Below are positions 33,239-38,977 of a stretch of 38,977 nt of DNA, piece by piece. Position 1 is the first letter of the stretch. Each line of letters opens with the position of its first letter. A program made the position numbers and the translations under genes. The stretch is from Bacteroidaceae bacterium (GTDB lineage: Bacteria > Bacteroidota > Bacteroidia > Bacteroidales > Bacteroidaceae), in contig JAFTUK010000026.1 of the NCBI GenBank assembly GCA_017466325.1, positions 1 through 38,977 on the forward strand. The letters run 5' to 3'. The notes below the pieces were generated by a model, which saw nothing but the letters and a program-made list of their open reading frames with translations, had not been told where the DNA came from and made no database searches.

Positions 33239-35203
33239 TTACCACCACACCTGTTTCCCGTTCTCATAGGTAAAGATTCTTTCTTCTGTACCTTTTGTGA
33301 GATCTCTTAGAAGATATAGTGCATTCTGTGGTACACCCTTATATTTCACAAACACATTTTTGGCACGTTTCCTTCCCATACTAACCCATTTATCGTTCCA
33401 ATAAAAAAGCTCGTATTCATCACCTATTTCCACACTATTCCCATCTCCACGACCATAGTAGATGAGGTGGTCAACTTTCATAGGCTTTCCAAGGTCCAAA
33501 CCAGCCCAACAACCTTCACCGCGTGGTGCATCAAATGAAGTCAAGATGTTGCCATCAAACACCGTCTCTTTCAGATGTTCTGGATTGTTATACCATGAAC
33601 CATCTGTGCCGATTACCTGTCCTAGAAGTCTTGTCGTATCCCCTTTGGCATAAAACATCACCTCTGCTATGCTACAGAATGTGGAATATCTGTTGTTGGT
33701 ATAACGCCAATAGCGGCAAGGAGGTATGGAGTCGGGTATATTGACATGCTGGCCAGATGCTTTACCCTCTTGAATTCGATGTACAACATAGTATTTTTTG
33801 AAATTTGCATCGTTGGAAGCCTGAAATTCACCGTCTTTCAGTCTAGGAACAAATTCATAAGTACGTTCCTTTGTGGGAAATTTCCTTGTAAGTTTCATTT
33901 CCATTTTCCTTTTCATATCAGGAATCTTTTTTCTCACCTTCCCATTATGGTCCAAAATAAAAGGCTCTGCTATCGGTTTCATCTGGGCATTAACGTATAT
34001 TACAGGTAGATACATTGCATTCTCACCAACATCCTTGAAAGTCGCCTTGTTGTTCTTAATGGTTCCGTATGCCACAGGCACCCATTCCTGATTGTCAAAC
34101 GCAAGTAAATAGGCATATTTGTTGGGGGTACTTTCAATCTTCAATGTTACATCACTGCATTTTATTATTCCTCTTGTAACATCACGAATGAAAACATTAC
34201 GGAACGACTTTGGAACAAACTCTCCACTATTATTGATTCTTACAAGCTCTATATTAGGAGAATAGGTGCGCCTATAGATTTTTGTCATGACTTCCTCCAC
34301 GCTAGTCTGTTGACCTATCTGTCCAGTAATGCCATCAAACGGGATGTTCTTGCCATCATCAGAAAGAAGTACATTCCATGTATGTCCCAGACTACGCTTA
34401 GCCCACTGTGGAGTAAAGTGAACCATTACAGGTATACCATGACTACGAAGAATCGTTGTAGCCATAGATACATAATCATTACAACGTCCAAAGGGCAATT
34501 TAGCACGATATTCTGTTGGGATATTAGCATAACGAATGGGATTACCCATTTGGGGATGAATAGAGTCTGCAAGAGTCTTGTTCAAATTCTTCACAGCAGC
34601 ATAGGCAGAATTTCGCAGCTGGTCACAATACTCAAGTCCTGTAAGTTTTTCCGAAAGGAATGTCTTCAGTCGAGATCTCCAGTTGTCCAAAGGTTGTAAA
34701 TCATCTGCCTTATAAGGAAGGATCCATTCACAAAAGTCTTCAAAACATATGTGTTTAGCCCAAGGACCATGCTGCCAGTCATAAAAGGCTATATCTATAT
34801 TCTGAATCAAATAATCTGCTGTTATTATTTGGCAATCCTGCACTATTTTCAAGCTGTCTATCCCCTTTCTTTGTGCCACTCTGTCTATAGAGTCACGCAT
34901 GGCATCATTGTTCCTGTCTTCCTTCATATTTTCAATTACAGAATCAACGGCAAGTGCATACCTGTTGATGGCGGCAGTGTCAACGTATGAAAAGTGCCCT
35001 GGCATATATTTTATTAGGAATTTAGCCGCCTCCAACTTAAGAGAATCACCTGTATAATGATCCAGCACTTTTTGCAGTTCAGCACGGTTAGGACCAGCCA
35101 ACTCCAATGCCTGTTCCAACATAACTTCCTCTTCACTCTTCTGGCACGCAGGGAATAGTGTACATAACAATACCAGAATTATCAAATAACTTTTCTTCTT
35201 CAT
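33239..35203 (-). CDS. Transglutaminase-like lipoprotein with discoidin-type C-terminus
   Basis: A 654-residue predicted lipoprotein (lipobox LFPAC, Cys20) with a papain-like transglutaminase domain. The triad is visible: C241 in FGRCNDYVSMAT, H274 in LGHTWNVLL and D290 in NIPFDGITG. The C-terminal 150 residues (CRYWRYTNNRYSTFCSIAEV ... AGLDLGKPMKVDHLIYYGRGDG) resemble a discoidin/F5-8 carbohydrate-binding fold. A middle segment looks like an Ig-type beta domain. Family members usually act as peptidases or cross-linkers outside the cell; the substrate is unknown. The start overlaps the stop of the ligase-like gene by one base, so it is the last gene of a coupled operon. The 160 bp to tolC contain that operon's promoter. 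Confidence 0.85.
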   Translation of the reverse strand: MKKKSYLIILVLLCTLFPACQKSEEEVMLEQALELAGPNRAELQKVLDHYTGDSLKLEAAKFLIKYMPGHFSYVDTAAINRYALAVDSVIENMKEDRNNDAMRDSIDRVAQRKGIDSLKIVQDCQIITADYLIQNIDIAFYDWQHGPWAKHICFEDFCEWILPYKADDLQPLDNWRSRLKTFLSEKLTGLEYCDQLRNSAYAAVKNLNKTLADSIHPQMGNPIRYANIPTEYRAKLPFGRCNDYVSMATTILRSHGIPVMVHFTPQWAKRSLGHTWNVLLSDDGKNIPFDGITGQIGQQTSVEEVMTKIYRRTYSPNIELVRINNSGEFVPKSFRNVFIRDVTRGIIKCSDVTLKIESTPNKYAYLLAFDNQEWVPVAYGTIKNNKATFKDVGENAMYLPVIYVNAQMKPIAEPFILDHNGKVRKKIPDMKRKMEMKLTRKFPTKERTYEFVPRLKDGEFQASNDANFKKYYVVHRIQEGKASGQHVNIPDSIPPCRYWRYTNNRYSTFCSIAEVMFYAKGDTTRLLGQVIGTDGSWYNNPEHLKETVFDGNILTSFDAPRGEGCWAGLDLGKPMKVDHLIYYGRGDGNSVEIGDEYELFYWNDKWVSMGRKRAKNVFVKYKGVPQNALYLLRDLTKGTEERIFTYENGKQVWW

Positions 35204-36954
35204 TATTGTATTTCGTTTGTACCGAATTCAGTATAGATTAAAGATTTTGCCTCTTCTTTCATCTGCTTCGTGGCTGGCGAAATAATTTTCTCATGGAAAG
35301 AAACAACCTTCTTGGCGTATTCTTTTGCTTTCTTGCTGTTTCCTGTCTCCTTGTAGAGTTGCATCAACAGATAGAGAGGGTATATGCGGTTTGGCATAAT
35401 AGAAAAAGCTTTCTTGTAAGATTTCTCTGCAAGGTCCGAATAACCCATACCCTTGTAGTTGTTGCCCATAAGAACATAAAACATCGGATCAGCACTTACC
35501 AAAGTCCCTTGCCTAAGCATATCGTTACTGTCATTATATCTACCATGTGTACGTAGTGTCTTCCCAAAGTCAAAAAGGAAACGGGGATTATCGTACTCAA
35601 ATGGCAATAATTCATAGTAATCATTTAAAAAAGCTTCATTCACCATCCCTGCAAACATTTGATAATCTCTATCAGCATTATAGCGTATCTGTAGCTGTTT
35701 TATAATCAGATAAGAAGGTAAAATCAGCAACAGTGATAATACAAACCACGCATATCGTACCCTACTGTCACTCTGTTGACTATGAACAGATGCCACCCAT
35801 GCTGCCACCATAACAAAGATTATTCTGTATGGCAATAATTCAAACGGGTAGGAGAACATGGAAAATATCAATAGAGATAGCATCCCATAGAATAATGGCT
35901 TACTATGTTGCCAAAGCAGAAACAACATGTAGCCTACCATGATAATGCAAAGAAGCATGCCAATAATGCCTTGTTCAACCAATACTTTCAGTAAGTCATT
36001 AAAGGCATAGTCTGTTACACCTCCAGAAGAGAATAAGAGATTAGAAGGATTTCTTGCATACAACTCTGCAACTCCAATAGCACTAGCGTGTAAGAAGCCT
36101 CCAATTCCAACGCCTGTCCATGGATAGTGTAGCCATGTAGTCAGTGCTGATAGCCATATCAGAATACGCCCATCTGCAGAACCTTGCTTTATGAAGTAGA
36201 ACAACACACACATTACTATGCACACCGCCCATACAAACCAGCGCCAAGGCCAATAGCTCTTCCTGAACATCCATAGCCCTACAATACCAAAAGAAATAAA
36301 AGCAGCTCTGCTCCATGTGGCAGGCAATAGCACAAACATTAGTCCTGTAGTTCCCATGATGATGTGTTTCTGCCAGTTTTTTTCCACTTCTTGCATCCAT
36401 GCCAGACCTATAACTGCTCCCAGCATCAGAAAGGCAGAGTAGGGACCTGGATTCTGGAATGTGCCTGTCAGTAAATACAAATAGTGTCTGCTTGTGCCAT
36501 TTAACATTTGGGAAAGTCCTAATCCTGCTTCATATACGCCACATACCAACAGCCCACCCATAATCCATTTGGATGATAGCTTCCCATGTGCCATCAGACA
36601 ACGCAAGCAGAAATACAGCAAAACCATCTCTATGGTCTTTAAGAATGCTGTGGCACAAGGATACTCTGTACCTAACCATACTCGCATAACGTAGTACAGA
36701 GTACCAACGGCAACCAATACATCCAACCAGCCCCAGCTACCTTTCGCTTTCTCGCAGATCTTGGAGGGTATAAACCATAGCATTACAGCCATAGCCAGTA
36801 TAACCATAATACCACACAATAGTCTTATGTCAGCCTCTGCCCAACGAACTTCCACGGGTGCTAAAGTCAGCCATAGCAACATAAATGGGCCAAGGATAAT
36901 TGACAGAACCCTGGGCAGTCCTATTTCCTTACAAATTTTCGGTATCCTCTTCAC
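35203..36954 (-). CDS. O-antigen-ligase-like membrane protein with TPR tail
   Basis: A 583-residue polytopic membrane protein with about 10-12 helices in the first 420 residues, including the Wzy_C/O-antigen ligase-like region (TWSRAAFISFGIVGLW, then PWTGVGIGGFLHASAIGVAELYARNP). The final 130 residues are a TPR-like helical tail (FYVLMGNNYKGMGYSDLAEKSYKKAF, in part). No LPS or capsule genes lie nearby, so a ligase role in glycosylating a protein or peptide product is possible but unproven. It overlaps the signal peptidase gene by 26 bp. Confidence 0.8.
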   Translation of the reverse strand: MKRIPKICKEIGLPRVLSIILGPFMLLWLTLAPVEVRWAEADIRLLCGIMVILAMAVMLWFIPSKICEKAKGSWGWLDVLVAVGTLYYVMRVWLGTEYPCATAFLKTIEMVLLYFCLRCLMAHGKLSSKWIMGGLLVCGVYEAGLGLSQMLNGTSRHYLYLLTGTFQNPGPYSAFLMLGAVIGLAWMQEVEKNWQKHIIMGTTGLMFVLLPATWSRAAFISFGIVGLWMFRKSYWPWRWFVWAVCIVMCVLFYFIKQGSADGRILIWLSALTTWLHYPWTGVGIGGFLHASAIGVAELYARNPSNLLFSSGGVTDYAFNDLLKVLVEQGIIGMLLCIIMVGYMLFLLWQHSKPLFYGMLSLLIFSMFSYPFELLPYRIIFVMVAAWVASVHSQQSDSRVRYAWFVLSLLLILPSYLIIKQLQIRYNADRDYQMFAGMVNEAFLNDYYELLPFEYDNPRFLFDFGKTLRTHGRYNDSNDMLRQGTLVSADPMFYVLMGNNYKGMGYSDLAEKSYKKAFSIMPNRIYPLYLLMQLYKETGNSKKAKEYAKKVVSFHEKIISPATKQMKEEAKSLIYTEFGTNEIQ

Positions 36955-37828
36955 AAGTTACGTCTTTATATATTCTGTCAGAAATAAGTTCGTCTGTTCT
37001 CCTGTCCTTTGAATAGGAAATATGTGTTACCACACCTACAATATATTCTTCCGGAACGAGGCCCCAGTTTCTAGAGTCGTTGGAATCCATTACGTTGTCT
37101 CCTGCCATGAAATAGTAATTATGCTGGAAAGTATGACACTTTAATGGCTTACCATCGCCATACACTATGTTCTTATCCCAATCCAATGATAAGGATTTTC
37201 CTGTTTCCCACTCTAAGTACATGCGGTAATAAGCTGCCATATATGGTGTAACAGCAACCACATCCCCCTTGCGCGGCACATAAACGGGAAGAAGATTCTT
37301 AATAGTCTGTTTTAGATGACCGTTATAAGGGAAAGCGCATGCTAATTCTCCAGGGAGGGAAGACTCTTCTATAGAACTGAGTTTTCTTTGTTCTTCTTCC
37401 ACCCCCAACACGCCTTCATAATTGTTATTCTTGTAATACCCGTTATCTGACCAGATGGTATCACCTGGCAATGCTATGCAACGCTTACAGAATACATTGT
37501 TAATTACAAAGCTGATATGCCAATTGTGCTGGGGATAGTTAAACACAACAATATCATTGTGTTTGATTCGTCTTGTACCCCGTGTGCGCAAACACTTGAG
37601 TTCACCGCCCTCGGAATTAAAGTCGAAATCCTTATAAATGCGAGCACCCATAATAATCTTGTCCACAATTACCCTATCACCCGGCACCAGTGTGGGGCGC
37701 ATAGAGTCTGTAGGAATGACAAACTGGTCGAACAGGAAAGCCCTGCATATGAGCCATATGCCGTATAATAGGATGACAAAAGCTACAGTACATAGTGCAA
37801 TCAAAGATATCCTATTCAACCACTTCAT
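36929..37828 (-). CDS. lepB: Signal peptidase I (S26 family)
   Basis: A 299-residue membrane peptidase with one N-terminal membrane helix (about 9-28). The Ser-Lys dyad is visible: S42 in VIPTDSMRPTL and K115 in VFCKRCIALPGD. The later GDNVMDSNDSRNWGLVPEEYIVG is the family's conserved box. It removes signal peptides on the outer face of the inner membrane. The gene overlaps MauE by 17 bp and the ligase-like gene by 26 bp, which suggests that this copy is dedicated to this locus rather than the general housekeeping enzyme. The extra insertions in the middle may reflect a specialised substrate. Confidence 0.92.
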   Translation of the reverse strand: MKWLNRISLIALCTVAFVILLYGIWLICRAFLFDQFVIPTDSMRPTLVPGDRVIVDKIIMGARIYKDFDFNSEGGELKCLRTRGTRRIKHNDIVVFNYPQHNWHISFVINNVFCKRCIALPGDTIWSDNGYYKNNNYEGVLGVEEEQRKLSSIEESSLPGELACAFPYNGHLKQTIKNLLPVYVPRKGDVVAVTPYMAAYYRMYLEWETGKSLSLDWDKNIVYGDGKPLKCHTFQHNYYFMAGDNVMDSNDSRNWGLVPEEYIVGVVTHISYSKDRRTDELISDRIYKDVTCEEDTENL

Positions 37829-38297
37829 TTTTCTTTATACTTTTCTTGTTATATACAATAAGTACACAAGCTATCAGAGAAAGAGTCAATAGCACCACAT
37901 TCTTGTAGAAGGACTCAGCAGGTGTAAGGTGAATCACCTCTCCAGCGCATCCACAAGACTCTATCTGACCATATAGGCTTACCAGATTTAGATATGTAAT
38001 GTACGTAAAACACCCTAAAACCAAGGTATATACCCACACCGCATGTTTTCTTAATTTGGGGATAAAAGCAGCTATGCCCAACAGCAGTTCTGTTGTACAG
38101 ATGATGATAGCCAACAGCATCCCCTGACCATATAATGCGCCAAGTCCCAATAATGCACAGAAGTCATTGACAGTTAGTGCAAACGTCTTTAGTCCAATCC
38201 ATTTAAAGATACTGGAGAGCGTAAAGATTATACCAAACATGAAAATAATGGAATGACAGACATTCATACTTAACTTGGTGTACATATTAAAGTTCAT
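37812..38297 (-). CDS. MauE/DoxX-type membrane redox protein
   Basis: A 161-residue protein with four membrane helices (about 14-32, 45-68, 85-105 and 130-147). The segment YGQIESCGCAGEVIHL carries a Cys-Gly-Cys motif in a loop, as in Bacteroidetes MauE-type proteins, which are thought to pass electrons to periplasmic thiols. A second in-frame start lies at 38285. It begins the coupled operon MauE-signal peptidase-ligase-transglutaminase, with a 296-bp gap upstream that holds one promoter-like box and nothing else I can identify. Confidence 0.8.
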   Translation of the reverse strand: MNFNMYTKLSMNVCHSIIFMFGIIFTLSSIFKWIGLKTFALTVNDFCALLGLGALYGQGMLLAIIICTTELLLGIAAFIPKLRKHAVWVYTLVLGCFTYITYLNLVSLYGQIESCGCAGEVIHLTPAESFYKNVVLLTLSLIACVLIVYNKKSIKKNEVVE

Positions 38298-38511
38298 TCT
38301 CTTCGAATATTTGTTTTTCCCCTATAGTAATTTCTAATTGATTAGAAAAGTATGTGTGCACAAAGATTTTCATCAATCTCTGTTTGAAAGTATGTTCGTT
38401 GGTTTATAACTGAGATTTGTTATTCCCTAGTTTAACACATAAGCTGTACCTTTTAAAATAGCATATTATCAATAGTATCTTATATTCAATCCATCCTATG
38501 ATATAAGAAAC

Positions 38512-38519
38512 CAAAGATA
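38512..38519 (-). promoter_or_regulatory. Possible -7 box TATCTTTG of the MauE operon
   Basis: On the - strand TATCTTTG fits TAnnTTTG. It lies about 215 bp upstream of MauE and downstream of the partial thioredoxin gene; the expected TTTG is only seen as ATTG at a 23-bp spacing, so support is weak. Confidence 0.35.
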
Positions 38520-38593
38520 CTAAACTTTGTAATTAAATAGCACAATGGCGAAATTTCTATTTCATTTCAAAGTACTTATTTCCGGCTTATCTC

Positions 38594-38977
38594 TCATTTT
38601 ATAATATCCTCTAATATCTTCTGGATTTTTGAATTCTTTATGGGATTCCCAACCATAATAACATTATTTTCAGAATCTAACAGAAAAGTATGATAAAGAC
38701 TTTCGGTAGGAATATGAGGATTTCTGTGAATAAAAACATCACACGTGTCAATTAGTATTGGATGCTCTAAATTCGATGAATAATAAGTCGATATGACATG
38801 TTCAAACTTGTCTTTTCTAGGACTCAGAATAAAGACAAGTTGAACTTTCTTTTCCTTTTCAAGGTTCAATAAAATATTCCAATCAGAAAGACTATTCAAT
38901 GCACACGTGGAACACTCGTTTGCTCCTGTGAAGATAACTAAACGGAATGGTATATCCTTGTCATTTTCATAGTATGA
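38594..38977 (-). CDS. Thioredoxin-fold protein (partial, C-terminal part)
   Basis: The frame runs open to the right edge of the window, so the start is missing; about 127 residues are visible. It reads FRLVIFTGANECSTCALNSL near the start, giving a C-x-x-C motif after a hydrophobic strand, as in thioredoxin-like proteins. The downstream HPILIDTCDVFIHRNPHIP and HTFLLDSENNVIMVGNPIKN match the lipoprotein at 27987-28574. It is probably exported or lipid-anchored, but its N-terminus is outside the window. Confidence 0.75.
   Translation of the reverse strand, partial: SYYENDKDIPFRLVIFTGANECSTCALNSLSDWNILLNLEKEKKVQLVFILSPRKDKFEHVISTYYSSNLEHPILIDTCDVFIHRNPHIPTESLYHTFLLDSENNVIMVGNPIKNSKIQKILEDIIK

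Overview
The window comes from a Bacteroidales genome (Bacteroides/Prevotella group). The evidence is the Bacteroides-type conjugation genes (TraG, TraJ, TraK, TraL, TraM, TraN, TraO), an NVEALA-family small protein, a BspA-like leucine-rich-repeat remnant, many lipoproteins, and TTTG/TAnnTTTG promoter motifs in place of sigma-70 boxes. Genus is not resolved.

Region 1 (1-13255, + strand, visibly GC-rich) is the distal part of the transfer operon of an integrative conjugative element. It begins inside the VirB4-type ATPase TraG and continues with three exported proteins of unknown role (856, 243 and 247 aa), TraJ, TraK, TraL, TraM, TraN, TraO, a lipoprotein with a DUF1566-like end, and a VirD4-type coupling protein that closes the operon. 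Relaxase, integrase and element ends are not in the window.

Region 2 (about 13256-21500, AT-rich, almost all - strand) is an accessory and decayed stretch. It holds a three-gene unknown module led by a TIGR04255-like protein whose last gene looks frameshifted, an operon with a membrane-anchored protein and a Schlafen/AlbA_2-type regulator behind a palindrome, a BspA-like pseudogene with three single-base frameshifts, an IS30-type transposase remnant, and a 135-bp MITE-like element with perfect 18-bp inverted ends. An imperfect 79-bp direct repeat occurs at 13310 and 20125, on either side of this cargo.

Region 3 (21527-38977, all - strand, read right to left) has two gene groups. The first, upstream group is a thioredoxin-fold protein (cut by the window end), a MauE/DoxX-type membrane protein, a signal peptidase I, an O-antigen-ligase-like protein with TPRs and a transglutaminase-like lipoprotein; the last four overlap. 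The second is TolC, an HlyD-type lipoprotein, an NVEALA small protein with four cysteines, a six-bladed-propeller lipoprotein, a second thioredoxin-fold lipoprotein and two different RND permeases, one of them CusA-like in its proton-relay motif. The idea that these groups together process, fold and export the NVEALA product is inference, and is the main candidate for an undescribed system here. Several apparent frameshifts lie in homopolymers, so sequencing or assembly error should be considered.
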